A program made the position numbers and the translations under genes. Of a stretch of DNA of 64,000 nt, positions 16,666-25,330 are shown piece by piece (positions within the stretch are counted from its first letter, which is position 1; the number at the start of each line of letters is the position of its first letter). The notes under the pieces were generated by a model. It ran no database searches. It was not told the DNA's origin and saw only the letters and a list, made by a program, of their open reading frames with translations. Source of the stretch: Pseudomonas laurentiana (lineage in GTDB: Bacteria > Pseudomonadota > Gammaproteobacteria > Pseudomonadales > Pseudomonadaceae); the NCBI RefSeq assembly GCF_014648275.1, contig NZ_BMQU01000012.1, forward strand, positions 103,088 through 167,087, written 5' to 3'.

Positions 16666-18212
16666 GTTCTGCTTGAGGTGGTGAACTGGGCTTGAACGCT
16701 GGTCAGTTCGGCGATCAGGTCAATTATGCGCGCCATGGAGCGCCCGTCCTGCATACCCCATTCGCTGGCACTCTCAATTTGACCGGCGCGGGCCCGTTCA
16801 TATGCCTCCTTGTCATCGGTCAGGCGCTCGAGCGTGGACTGGAAGACGCTGTATCGATTGGTCGTCACCAGGCCCTTGGCCCCGTCGAAATCGGTATAGC
16901 CATAGTCATAGCAGTCGTAGTTGATTGCCGGGATGCCACATGCAGTCGCCCAGCGCAAGGTAGAGGAGACGCAGGCGACAAAGAGGTCGCAGGCCGGTAC
17001 CAGATCGAGGGTATCGATATCGGTAACGCGATGATGCAGGCGATAAGGTCGCAGTACCTCGGTCAGCAGTTCGGGGTCGGTTACCGGGTGAGGGCGGATG
17101 ACCACGTTGAAGTCAGTGAATCGGCTGACAGTGGCTAGTGCTTTGGCCCAACCCTTGCATAGCGCCTTGTAGTCGGGAAACTCCATGGGGATATTGCGCG
17201 AACCGTACTGGTCGGTGGGCCAGGCGCACACCAGCAGTGGCTTCTCGGGGTCTAGCCTCAGGCGCCGGAATACACGGTTTCTCGCCTGCTCGTCATGCCG
17301 TGCGGCATGCAGGATGTCGTCATAGGCAGCCCCCGTCACGCGCAATTGACTCTCGGGAAACTGCATCCGCTGATAGTAACGTTCCATTTCGGGGCTTTCG
17401 ACACCGATGCAGGTAACGCGACTGCTATTGGGGATCCATGGGTGCTCGGGGGCACACCCGAATGCTTCGAGCAAAATGATCCTGTCCCCAGGCATCCGTA
17501 ACAGTTTTTTCGAAGCGTAATAGTTGACCCAGTGTGGGAATAGTGACGCGGTGATCTTGTTGATCAGATTGTGTTCGGCATCATACATCGGCTTGTCGAA
17601 CAGGCTTTCCACCATCTCCTTGGCTGTGCCCACAGCGAAAGGAATGATGAGGGTCGGCACCTGGTCGTTGTTGCAAAGCTTGGTAAGCAAGGCGTTGACC
17701 GAGCCAGGGAACTCCTGGCCAAAGACCACTAGAGAAGGGTTCACCTTCTTGTACACCTGGCGTGCGTAATAGAATGGTCGGAAGAATTTTGCGTTTCTTT
17801 TCTTCTGCTGTTTTTCCACGGCACTGGCCGTCGCATCGGTGAGCCTAAGCAGAGGACTCAGCAAAGCCGACAGCATAAGGACGCCCCATACGGACCATTT
17901 GCTTTTGTTGCTGCGCTGCTCTCGCAAAGAGTTTGGAACGTAGCCGTTCTCCAGGCCGTCGGCTATCTCCTCGTACTTTTTCGACAGTGGCGAGTGCTTC
18001 AATGATTTACCTGGAAAGTAGTCACTGAAGTCGTTGAGGCGACAGGTCGCCCGATCCTGCTTGAGGTTTATGTAGCCTGGCTGCGCAAAGAGAAAGCTGA
18101 TGCCGTAACCAGCCTGTTTCGCTGCCACGGCAACCCGACGGAGCTCTACGAACTCACCTGCCTCATTGATGACAAAAAGAATGTTCTTGTCAGGAAGAGA
18201 ACTGCACTTCAT
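16662..18212 (-). CDS. Putative GT-B glycosyltransferase with HP and SS motifs
   Basis: A 516-residue protein that I do not place in a named family with certainty. The N-terminus (NILFVINEAGEFVELRRVA) looks like the start of a Rossmann domain. The C-terminal half has VVIRPHPVTDPELL (HP motif near residue 385) and FVACVSSTLRWATACGIPAIN (SS motif near 425), the arrangement found in capsule and sialic-acid/KDO-type GT-B transferases and in related 2-epimerase folds. The middle holds a basic, helical segment (residues about 100-150). It is the first gene of the five-gene ATGA-linked operon that includes Wzm and Wzt. A role in adding a CMP-activated sugar, as starter or cap of the chain, is inferred from context. 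Confidence 0.6.
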   Translation of the reverse strand: MKCSSLPDKNILFVINEAGEFVELRRVAVAAKQAGYGISFLFAQPGYINLKQDRATCRLNDFSDYFPGKSLKHSPLSKKYEEIADGLENGYVPNSLREQRSNKSKWSVWGVLMLSALLSPLLRLTDATASAVEKQQKKRNAKFFRPFYYARQVYKKVNPSLVVFGQEFPGSVNALLTKLCNNDQVPTLIIPFAVGTAKEMVESLFDKPMYDAEHNLINKITASLFPHWVNYYASKKLLRMPGDRIILLEAFGCAPEHPWIPNSSRVTCIGVESPEMERYYQRMQFPESQLRVTGAAYDDILHAARHDEQARNRVFRRLRLDPEKPLLVCAWPTDQYGSRNIPMEFPDYKALCKGWAKALATVSRFTDFNVVIRPHPVTDPELLTEVLRPYRLHHRVTDIDTLDLVPACDLFVACVSSTLRWATACGIPAINYDCYDYGYTDFDGAKGLVTTNRYSVFQSTLERLTDDKEAYERARAGQIESASEWGMQDGRSMARIIDLIAELTSVQAQFTTSSRT

Positions 18213-18323
18213 TCGTTACTCACTCGCATCGTAGCTGAGTCTCCATGCTTGAATACTATCTGTGGAGGACGGCCCTGGGGGCGTACCTTGGGTATGCGTG
18301 GTCTGGTCGAGTGCTTGTCAGGA

Positions 18324-18812
18324 TCACCGTGTGTCGTTGAGTGCATTTAAAGCGCGCAATCGGGCGCTCTCGGTTGCCTTCGCAGCTTCTGCGACAGGCC
18401 CCGACCCAGGCGTAAACTTTGCAATTTCCTTTGTCAGTTGCGCGTAGGCATTCAGCTTGACCATCGATGATTCGGGGGATGCGGAAAGTTCGCCCAGCGA
18501 TTTTTCCGAGGCCAAGCGAGCGGCAGCTGCAACGGACTCGGGTGCTTTCGTGGCGAGTTTGGCTGCAGCTTCCGGTGAGGACACTGCCAAGTTCAGTGCA
18601 TCATCCTCTAGTGTCCCCGCCTCGTCACTGATCTCTGCGGTCAGGGTGGGGGCAGGAGGCACGGGAGCTACAGCTGGAGTAGCAGGGGTGGAGGCGCTTA
18701 GCGAGGCAGGGCGGCCAATTATCTCGTTCTTGACTTTCGGGGAATTATCACAGCCGGTGAGGAGTAGGCACATTGAGCTCAGCACAATGAGAGACATAGG
18801 AAGCTTTTTCAC
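18324..18812 (-). CDS. Small alanine-rich lipoprotein of unknown function
   Basis: About 162 residues, with a lipoprotein signal peptide ending in the lipobox LLTGC followed by DNSPK. After that comes a Pro/Ala/Thr-rich linker (about residues 35-60) and then an Ala/Glu/Ser-rich, probably helical region. I choose the GTG at 18812 because AAAGG lies about nine bases upstream; a TTG at 18821 and an ATG at 18788 are alternatives. The Asp after Cys favours retention in the inner membrane by the general +2 rule, but Pseudomonas sorting is less strict. It lies between ptmE-like and the export operon on the same strand. I do not recognise a family. Confidence 0.7.
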   Translation of the reverse strand: MKKLPMSLIVLSSMCLLLTGCDNSPKVKNEIIGRPASLSASTPATPAVAPVPPAPTLTAEISDEAGTLEDDALNLAVSSPEAAAKLATKAPESVAAAARLASEKSLGELSASPESSMVKLNAYAQLTKEIAKFTPGSGPVAEAAKATESARLRALNALNDTR

Positions 18813-18879
18813 GGATATCAACCTTTCAATGCGAGGCCTGCAAAGTATCCCCGATATGGGGGCGCCAAGTTATTTGCAG

Positions 18880-19926
18880 TCATCTTTGCGAGGGCCATTC
18901 GTGTTGGGCGCGCTCAAACTCTTCGATCTGGCCGATATCCAGCCAATACTCCCGTAGCGGGAATGCAGCCGTGCTCTTGCGGGCCTTGATCAGGTCCTCG
19001 AACAGGGTCGGCATGTCGTAGAAAGTCTCGGGCGGAATCAGGTCAAGCGCAGCGGGCGAGATCGCATAAATGCCGGCGTTGACAAAGAATCGGTGGACCG
19101 GCTTCTCATCGATGGACTCGATGGCTGCACCGTCCATTCGTACCACGCCATAGGGGACCTGGAAGTCGTATTCGCGGACGGTCATGGTCGCCAAGGAATC
19201 ATGCTCGTCATGGAATTGCACCAAGTTGTCGAACCGAGCGTGTGTCAGCAGGTCACCGTTCATGACTAGGATCGGATCTTGTGGGCGTTCTGGTAGCAGC
19301 GAAAGCGCACCCGCGGTGCCCAGGCGCTTGTGCTCCTGCAGGTAGCAAATGTTCACGCCCCATTTGCTGCCATCGCCGAAATGGTCTCGCACCACGGACG
19401 CGAGGTAGTTCACCGAAAGGAAGAAGTTGCGAAAACCCTGCTCGATGAAGCTTTCCAGTATGCATTCCAAGATTGGCTTGCCTGCGATCATCAGCATGGG
19501 TTTGGGGCAGTTTTCGGTCAGCGGACGCAGACGCTCGCCCAGCCCGCCGGCCATGAGTACGACCCAGTTCGGGCGCTCCAGAATGCCGGCAATGCCGTCC
19601 AGCGTCACCAGGCCGACAACCTTGCGTTGGTCATCGATCAGGGGTAAATGGTGCAGCACGTTGCGCCGCATCAGCTTGAGCTGTTCGGCGGGCAGGGAAG
19701 TAGTGTGCGCGGTGATCGGCGAGGCATTCATGACTTCGGATGCGGGGCCGTCCAGCGAAAAACCACGGAGTATGGCCCGGCGGACATCGCCGTCGCTCAG
19801 CGTGCCGACGAGCTGTTGATCCTTGTCTAGCATCAGCGCCAATTGCAGGCCGCTGGCGTCGATACAGCGAATGGCGTCGCGCAGCGTTGCGTCCGTGCCA
19901 ACTACGGTGTCTCTCCAGTCCTTCAC
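18880..19926 (-). CDS. ptmE: CBS-domain sugar-phosphate nucleotidyltransferase (PtmE/LegX type)
   Basis: A 348-residue protein. Two CBS domains fill residues about 5-115 (LVGTLSDGDVRRAIL and KVVGLVTLDGI), followed by a nucleotidyltransferase domain from about 120: VVLMAGGLGERLRPLTENCPKP (nucleotide-binding GGxGxRLxPLT and the KP lysine), VMNGDLLT (metal-binding Asp) and the closing EYWLDIGQ. In Campylobacter, PtmE of this architecture makes GDP-glucosamine for legionaminic acid. Divergent placement next to LegB/C/G/I/F genes makes that the best guess. The start is GTG (19924-19926) with AGGAAA upstream. Related CBS-nucleotidyltransferases serve other pathways, so substrate and nucleotide are inferred. 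Confidence 0.82.
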   Translation of the reverse strand: MKDWRDTVVGTDATLRDAIRCIDASGLQLALMLDKDQQLVGTLSDGDVRRAILRGFSLDGPASEVMNASPITAHTTSLPAEQLKLMRRNVLHHLPLIDDQRKVVGLVTLDGIAGILERPNWVVLMAGGLGERLRPLTENCPKPMLMIAGKPILECILESFIEQGFRNFFLSVNYLASVVRDHFGDGSKWGVNICYLQEHKRLGTAGALSLLPERPQDPILVMNGDLLTHARFDNLVQFHDEHDSLATMTVREYDFQVPYGVVRMDGAAIESIDEKPVHRFFVNAGIYAISPAALDLIPPETFYDMPTLFEDLIKARKSTAAFPLREYWLDIGQIEEFERAQHEWPSQR

Positions 19927-20538
19927 TTATTGATTTCCTAATCTGTGCCTATTACCAGGAACTAAGATATCCCCGGTTGTCCTTGTCTTGCGAATGATCC
20001 CAGCGCGACTAGCATGTCGTCATGCCAGGGCTAAGTCGGGAGGGGCGGTATTGTTACCGATTTTGCGTTCGTGACCTAGCTTTGGGCACTCGCAAACTTG
20101 CCAGAGATCGTGTCGCGTCAATTGGGGTAATTCTCCGGGGCAGCGATGGTCAGGTCTAACGCCGTTGCAAAAATGATTAGGCGAGTCCGGCGTCAGTGTG
20201 CAGAGCGTTTGCTCTGCTGGCATGCTCTGACATATTTTGATGCAGCTTTTCGTAAGCTCTTTTATTCCTGTGCGGGTAGCAAGGTGCGGAACGCTGCTTG
20301 CTGTATAGTGTCGCTCCCCAGAAGCTTTTCCCTGCGGATTAGGGTGAAGATTGTGCTGTTGGCGGTGTGTCATGCCGACTACGGGGTGGATGCCGAAGCA
20401 GCATGCCAGGCGTGTCGCAGCTGTTTTGCAGAAAGTGCTCAAGCGACACCGATTGCTGTCGAGTATTGAAGGACCTATTCATTTGTTTCGCGCCTCACGG
20501 AATGTATTTTCGAGGCGGTCTAGTTTAAGGGTTGAACG
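19927..20538. other. 612-bp divergent intergenic region of the nonulosonate locus
   Basis: It separates the minus-strand ptmE-like gene from the plus-strand legB gene and must hold both promoters. Overlapping short open frames on both strands (20020-20442 minus, 20146-20469 plus) show no recognisable protein features and are not called. An AGCAAG/CTTGCT inverted pair lies near 20277-20302, next to a TATAGT hexamer. No confident promoter, riboswitch or ops element could be assigned. Confidence 0.5.
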
Positions 20539-21519
20539 ATGACTACAGTTTTAGTGACCGGCGCCGATGGCTTCATTGGTTCGCATCTGACAGAATTGCT
20601 TGTGCGTGAAGGCTACAAGGTCAAGGCGCTTTCTCAATACAATTCGTTTAACTACTGGGGGTGGCTGGAGGACGTCGACTGCCTTTCTCGTATCGAAGTG
20701 CTCAACGGTGATGTCCGTGATCCGCACTACTGCAAGCACATTACCAAAGACGTGGATATCGTTTTCCACTTGGCCGCGCTGATTGCCATTCCTTACTCTT
20801 ACGTTGCACCTGACAGCTATGTCGACACCAACGTCAAAGGTACCTTGAATATTTGCCAGGCGGCCATGGAGAATGGTGTCAAGCGGGTCATCCATACTTC
20901 TACCAGTGAAGTTTACGGTACCGCGAAGTATGTTCCGATCGACGAAAAACATCCGTTGCAGGCTCAGTCGCCCTACAGTGCTTCGAAAATTGGTGCCGAT
21001 GCGATGGCGATGAGTTTCTACAACGCTTTCGACCTGCCGCTGACGATTGCCCGGCCGTTCAATACCTACGGGCCTCGCCAGTCTGCGCGTGCAGTGATCC
21101 CTACTATCATCAGCCAGATCGCTTCGGGTCAGAAGCAGATCAAGCTGGGCGATGTGACGCCTACCCGTGACTTCAACTACGTCGCCGACACCTGCCGTGG
21201 CTTCCTCGAACTGGCCCGCTGTGAGCAGGCGGTTGGCGAAGTCGTGAATATCGGCTCCAACTTCGAGATCTCGGTAGGGGACACCCTCAACCTGATCCGC
21301 GAACTGATGGGTAGCGACGTCGAGTTCCTCACCGACGAGCAGCGGATGCGTCCGGAGAAGTCCGAGGTCTTCCGCTTGTGGTGTGACAACAGCAAGATCA
21401 ATGGCCTGACCGGCTTCAAGCCCGAGTACTCGATCCGCCAGGGCTTGGAGAAGACGGTTGAGTGGTTCACCCAGCCACAGAATCTCGCCAAGTACAAAGC
21501 CAATATCTATAACGTCTGA
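20539..21519 (+). CDS. legB: NAD-dependent nucleotide-sugar 4,6-dehydratase, LegB type
   Basis: A 326-residue extended SDR enzyme with VTGADGFIGSHL at the N-terminus (GxxGxxG NAD motif), HTSTSEVYG with the catalytic Thr/Ser and Glu, and YSASKIGAD with the Tyr-x-x-x-Lys pair near residue 147. The stretch RPFNTYGPRQSARAVIP is highly typical of LegB/dehydratases of GDP- or UDP-GlcNAc in nonulosonate loci. It would form the 4-keto-6-deoxy sugar used by the aminotransferase encoded next (8 bases downstream). It is the first gene of the plus-strand leg operon. A GDP-linked substrate is expected if the adjacent PtmE-type enzyme supplies it. Confidence 0.88.
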   Translation: MTTVLVTGADGFIGSHLTELLVREGYKVKALSQYNSFNYWGWLEDVDCLSRIEVLNGDVRDPHYCKHITKDVDIVFHLAALIAIPYSYVAPDSYVDTNVKGTLNICQAAMENGVKRVIHTSTSEVYGTAKYVPIDEKHPLQAQSPYSASKIGADAMAMSFYNAFDLPLTIARPFNTYGPRQSARAVIPTIISQIASGQKQIKLGDVTPTRDFNYVADTCRGFLELARCEQAVGEVVNIGSNFEISVGDTLNLIRELMGSDVEFLTDEQRMRPEKSEVFRLWCDNSKINGLTGFKPEYSIRQGLEKTVEWFTQPQNLAKYKANIYNV

Positions 21520-21527
21520 GGTCTGGT

Positions 21528-22679
21528 ATGTACGACTCGCTTGTCAGGTTTGTGCGCGATCAGTACCGCACTCAGGAGTTTATTCCACTGCATGCTCCGG
21601 TATTTGCGGGTCATGAACAGCGGTATGTTGGCGAAACCATCGCCTCCACTTTCGTCTCCAGTGTGGGGGCCTTCGTCGACCGCTTCGAGCACGACATGCA
21701 GGTCTTCACTGGCAGCCCGCGCGCCGTGGCGACCGTCAATGGCACGGCGGCCTTGCACATTGCCCTGTTGCTGGCCGGAGTGAGGGCTGGCGACTTGGTG
21801 ATCACCCAGTCGCTGACCTTCGTGGCGACGTGTAATGCCATCGCTTACTGTGGCGCCGAGCCGGTCTTCGTGGACGTCGATCGCGAGACGCTGGGGCTTT
21901 CACCCTCGGCGCTGGAGCGCTGGCTCGATAGCGAAGCGATGATGGGCGAGGATGGCGTATGTCGGTTGCGTAAAGATGGCCGGGTGCTGCGCGCCTGCCT
22001 ACCCATGCATACCTTCGGCCATCCGGTGGCGCTCAAGGAACTGCTGGTAGTCTGTGAGCGCTGGCAGTTGGCGTTGGTTGAGGACGCCGCCGAATCCCTG
22101 GGCAGTACCTATCAGGGGCAGCACACCGGCACTTTCGGGCTGATCGGGACGTTGAGCTTCAATGGCAACAAGATCATCACCACGGGAGGCGGTGGTATGG
22201 TGCTGACTAACGACGCGCTGGGTACAAGGGCCAAGCATCTGACGACAACCGCCAAGCAGCCTCACGCCTATGAATATGTGCATGACGAAGTGGGCTACAA
22301 CTATCGGCTGCCTAACCTGAATGCCGCGCTTGGCTGTGCCCAGCTCGAGCAGTTGGACGGTTTCCTGGCGGCAAAGCGTCAATTGGCCATGAACTACAAA
22401 GAGGCACTGCAGAGCAGTGACCTGACATTTGTCACCGAGCCGGCAGATTGCCGTTCGAACTACTGGCTGAATGCTGTCATCTGCCAGGATCTCGCTCAGC
22501 GGGATGCGTTGCTCAAAGCTACCAACGAGCGAGGCGTGATGACGCGCCCCATCTGGGCGCTGATGAACCGTCTGCCAGCCTACCAACACTGTCTGAGGGG
22601 GGACCTGAGCAACGCCGAGTGGCTGGAAGCGCGGGTTGTCAACCTGCCGAGCAGCGTGCCGCCGCAGGAGGTCAAATGA
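21528..22679 (+). CDS. legC: PLP-dependent sugar aminotransferase, LegC type
   Basis: A 383-residue DegT/DnrJ/EryC1/StrS aminotransferase. TVNGTAALHIALLLAGV is the conserved phosphate-binding start, VEDAAESLGSTYQG the Asp region contacting PLP, and SFNGNKIITTGGGGM carries the Schiff-base lysine. It probably transfers an amino group to C4 of the 4-keto sugar made by LegB. The stop overlaps the start of the next gene (ATGA). LegC members are about 380 residues long, so the gene is complete. Confidence 0.88.
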   Translation: MYDSLVRFVRDQYRTQEFIPLHAPVFAGHEQRYVGETIASTFVSSVGAFVDRFEHDMQVFTGSPRAVATVNGTAALHIALLLAGVRAGDLVITQSLTFVATCNAIAYCGAEPVFVDVDRETLGLSPSALERWLDSEAMMGEDGVCRLRKDGRVLRACLPMHTFGHPVALKELLVVCERWQLALVEDAAESLGSTYQGQHTGTFGLIGTLSFNGNKIITTGGGGMVLTNDALGTRAKHLTTTAKQPHAYEYVHDEVGYNYRLPNLNAALGCAQLEQLDGFLAAKRQLAMNYKEALQSSDLTFVTEPADCRSNYWLNAVICQDLAQRDALLKATNERGVMTRPIWALMNRLPAYQHCLRGDLSNAEWLEARVVNLPSSVPPQEVK

Positions 22680-23830
22680 GCCGTCGCATTGCCGTCTTTA
22701 CCGGTACCCGGGCTGAGTACGGCCTGCTTTACTGGCTGATGAAGGAAATCCAGAAGAGCGAGCAGTTGGACTTGCAGCTCATCGTCAGTTGCATGCACTT
22801 GTCACCAGAGTTCGGTTACACCTGGCAGCAAATTGTCGAGGACGGCTTCGAGATCGACGCCAAGGTAGAGATGTTGCTTTCGTCCAATACCGATGTTGGT
22901 ACTGTTAAGTCCATGGGGTTGGGGGTGTTGGGCTTCGCTGATGCGCTGGATCGTCTGCGCCCGGATCTTCTGGTGGTGCTGGGTGATCGTTTTGAGGCGT
23001 TGAGTATCTGCCAGGCGGCCCTGATCATGCGCATCCCTATCGTGCATGTGCATGGTGGGGAGTTGACTGAAGGCGCGTACGACGATGCCATCCGGCATGC
23101 AATCACCAAGATGGCGTACCTGCATTTCGTCGCCGCGCAACCCTATCGCAAGCGTGTTATCCAGATGGGGGAGTCGCCTGAACGGGTGTTCAACGTGGGT
23201 GCCGTTGGGCTCGATCATCTCAAGCGCACGCCCGATATGCCGCTTGAGGCGTTGCGCGACAGCCTCGGCTTCGATTTGTCGGCGCCGTTCCTGCTGGTGA
23301 CCTACCACCCTGTGACGATGCTCGAAGAGGATCCGGAAAAAAGCTTCGAGGCGCTTCTGCAGGCCTTGGAGGCGTTTCCTGCTTATCGCGTGGTCGTCAC
23401 CTATCCGAACGCGGATAACGGCGGCCGGGCGATCATTCCGATGATCGAGCAGTTCGCGGTACAGAATCCCGAGCGTGTGCTGGCGATACCTTCTCTTGGG
23501 TTCAAGCGCTACCTGAGCGTTGTGAAGCGTGCTGCCGCCGTCGTTGGCAATTCGTCCAGCGGTATCATCGAAGTCCCTTCGTTCGGTGTCCCCACTGTCA
23601 ATATCGGCAGCCGCCAAGCAGGGCGCCTGAGCGCAGACTCCGTGTTGCACTGCGCGCCGGACAGGGTAGCGATCGAGTCCGCTATCGGCTTGGCGCTGAG
23701 CGAGCCTTTTGCCCAGGCAAGCAGGCAGACGATCAACCCCTATGGGCAGGGCGATGCCGCCAGCGCAATCGTGCGTATCCTTGAAACCTGTGACACTTCG
23801 GGTCACAAGTCATTTCATGATCTGAGTTGA
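22676..23830 (+). CDS. legG: Hydrolysing UDP/GDP-sugar 2-epimerase, LegG/NeuC type
   Basis: A 384-residue protein beginning at ATG 22676, with GGAGG seven to eight bases upstream and overlapping the legC stop; the longer frame from 22448 is not used. It shows the family start FTGTRAEYGLLYWLM, VVLGDRFEAL, VHVHGGELTEGAYDDAIRHAITKM and the late VVGNSSSGIIEVPSFGVPTVNIG block. Enzymes with GTRAEYG hydrolyse the nucleotide and invert C2, releasing the free 6-deoxy-mannosamine derivative. That product is the substrate of the synthase encoded four bases downstream. Confidence 0.9.
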   Translation: MSRRIAVFTGTRAEYGLLYWLMKEIQKSEQLDLQLIVSCMHLSPEFGYTWQQIVEDGFEIDAKVEMLLSSNTDVGTVKSMGLGVLGFADALDRLRPDLLVVLGDRFEALSICQAALIMRIPIVHVHGGELTEGAYDDAIRHAITKMAYLHFVAAQPYRKRVIQMGESPERVFNVGAVGLDHLKRTPDMPLEALRDSLGFDLSAPFLLVTYHPVTMLEEDPEKSFEALLQALEAFPAYRVVVTYPNADNGGRAIIPMIEQFAVQNPERVLAIPSLGFKRYLSVVKRAAAVVGNSSSGIIEVPSFGVPTVNIGSRQAGRLSADSVLHCAPDRVAIESAIGLALSEPFAQASRQTINPYGQGDAASAIVRILETCDTSGHKSFHDLS

Positions 23831-23833
23831 CGA

Positions 23834-24919
23834 ATGAAATCTGTAAGCAGAGATTCCGTGTACATCATCGCTGAGGCCGGTGTTAACCATAACGGTCAGC
23901 GTGAACTGGCTTTCGAACTGATCAATCAGGCGGCACGAGCGGGCGCAGATGCGGTGAAGTTTCAGACGTTCAACGCCAGCAAGCTTGCGTCCGTCACGGC
24001 ACCCAAGGCGCTCTACCAGAAAACGACCACTGATGCCGAGGAAAGCCAGCAGGCCATGCTTCGGAAGCTGGAATTGCCTCGCGACTGGCATGCTGACCTT
24101 CAGGCTCATGCAAAAGACAAGGGGATCGAGTTCATCAGCACGGCCTTTGATAATGACAGCCTCGATTTCTTGGGCACACTAGACATCCCGTTTTTCAAGG
24201 TGCCGTCCGGTGAGTTGGTCAATGGCCCGTTGTTGTGGCAATTCGCCCGAACTGGCAAGCCGCTGATTGTCTCTACTGGTATGGCGACCTTGAGCGAGGT
24301 TGAGCAGGGCCTGGCCATAATCACGCATGCATTGGTCAATGATCAGGAGCCTGCGGATATGGATGATGTGTGGCGTTGCTGGAGCGACGGGCAGGCGCGA
24401 GCCCGGCTTCAGGGACATGTCACGCTGCTCCATTGCACTTCCCAATACCCGACGCCGCTTGCAGAGGTGAACTTGCGGGCGATGGATACCCTTCAACAGG
24501 CTTTCGGCCTGGAGGTTGGCTATTCGGACCATACCCAGGGGGTGCTTATTCCGGTAGCTGCCGTGGCGCGAGGCGCGCGTGTCATCGAAAAGCATTTCAC
24601 CCTCGATCGGTCAATGCCTGGCCCTGACCATAAAGCCTCGCTGGAACCTGCCGAGCTTGCCGACATGATTGCGCAAATCCGCGGGTTGGAGCAGGCACTG
24701 GGCCAGCCGGCAAAATTGCCGCAGCCGAGTGAGTGGGATACGCGCAAGGCAGCGCGGCAGCAGGTAATGGTCGTTCGTGACATTTCGGCGGGTGAATGCT
24801 TCTCGCGTGACGACCTGTCGACCGCGCGCTGTGGCGGCGGCCTCCCTGCTACGGCGCTGTGGGGGCTGGTCGGTGCAGTCGCGACAAGGTCCTATCGCGC
24901 GGGAGAGGCGGTAGAGTAA
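23834..24919 (+). CDS. legI: Nonulosonic acid synthase, LegI/NeuB type
   Basis: A 361-residue protein. The NeuB TIM-barrel domain runs over about 280 residues: IIAEAGVNHNGQRELA, ADAVKFQTF, STAFDNDSLDFL, KVPSGEL, STGMATLSE, HCTSQYPTP and EVGYSDHTQG, then KHFTLDR. The C-terminal SAF (antifreeze-like) domain follows from about residue 300 (VMVVRDISAGE). Known reaction: condensation of phosphoenolpyruvate with a 2,4-diamino-6-deoxymannose derivative to a nine-carbon acid, metal-dependent. In this context legionaminate or a close analogue is the expected product. A gap of 411 bases follows before the amidotransferase gene. Confidence 0.9.
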   Translation: MKSVSRDSVYIIAEAGVNHNGQRELAFELINQAARAGADAVKFQTFNASKLASVTAPKALYQKTTTDAEESQQAMLRKLELPRDWHADLQAHAKDKGIEFISTAFDNDSLDFLGTLDIPFFKVPSGELVNGPLLWQFARTGKPLIVSTGMATLSEVEQGLAIITHALVNDQEPADMDDVWRCWSDGQARARLQGHVTLLHCTSQYPTPLAEVNLRAMDTLQQAFGLEVGYSDHTQGVLIPVAAVARGARVIEKHFTLDRSMPGPDHKASLEPAELADMIAQIRGLEQALGQPAKLPQPSEWDTRKAARQQVMVVRDISAGECFSRDDLSTARCGGGLPATALWGLVGAVATRSYRAGEAVE

Positions 24920-25330
24920 AGCCCATGCTACCTGGCGATATGGGTACCTGATGTTTCGCCGCAACCGATGCCAAATTACCAGGGCCCGATTTGATCACGT
25001 CTGTATACTTCGCCACCGTGGTCATGTCGGTCCAACGGTGGCGCGATCAAGGCGTGTGGCGGGGCGAGTGCGACATGTATCGGCGATTTTCCCGCTCCCC
25101 GGGCCCGTTGAAGTTTTTTTATTTCCTATTTCGACATGGAGTGTCGACAGCAATGACAGTAAGGCTGCATGAGTGGCAGAACCCGCTTGGGGTGATTCAC
25201 AAGGAAGGAATCAACTGTGTCGGCTTTAGTGATGTTCGAGTCGTAGCAAGTAGGCGTCATTACAACGACCTGCATTTGGCTCGCAATAACTACCCCGTTT
25301 GATTGTTGTATTTGCATTTGGAGACTGGTT
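24920..25330. other. 411-bp gap inside the leg cluster
   Basis: An unusual gap in an otherwise tightly packed operon. Short open frames (for example 24991-25302) show no recognisable family, and no LegH-type acetyltransferase is readable in any frame. It may contain an internal promoter for the amidotransferase genes or be the scar of a lost gene. Confidence 0.5.

Noticed and set aside
20268-20285. GCGGGTAGCAAGGTG as a JUMPStart/ops antitermination element
   Set aside because: It only loosely resembles GGCGGTAGCGTG, with several mismatches in the core. Not strong enough.
20020-20469. Overlapping open frames on both strands in the ptmE-legB divergent gap
   Set aside because: They overlap each other, have no ribosome sites, and their composition (Cys/His/Arg-rich) is unlike real proteins.
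24991-25302. 103-codon open frame in the gap between legI and wbpG, considered as a LegH remnant
   Set aside because: No acetyltransferase motif could be recognised in any frame. It is kept only as an unexplained gap.
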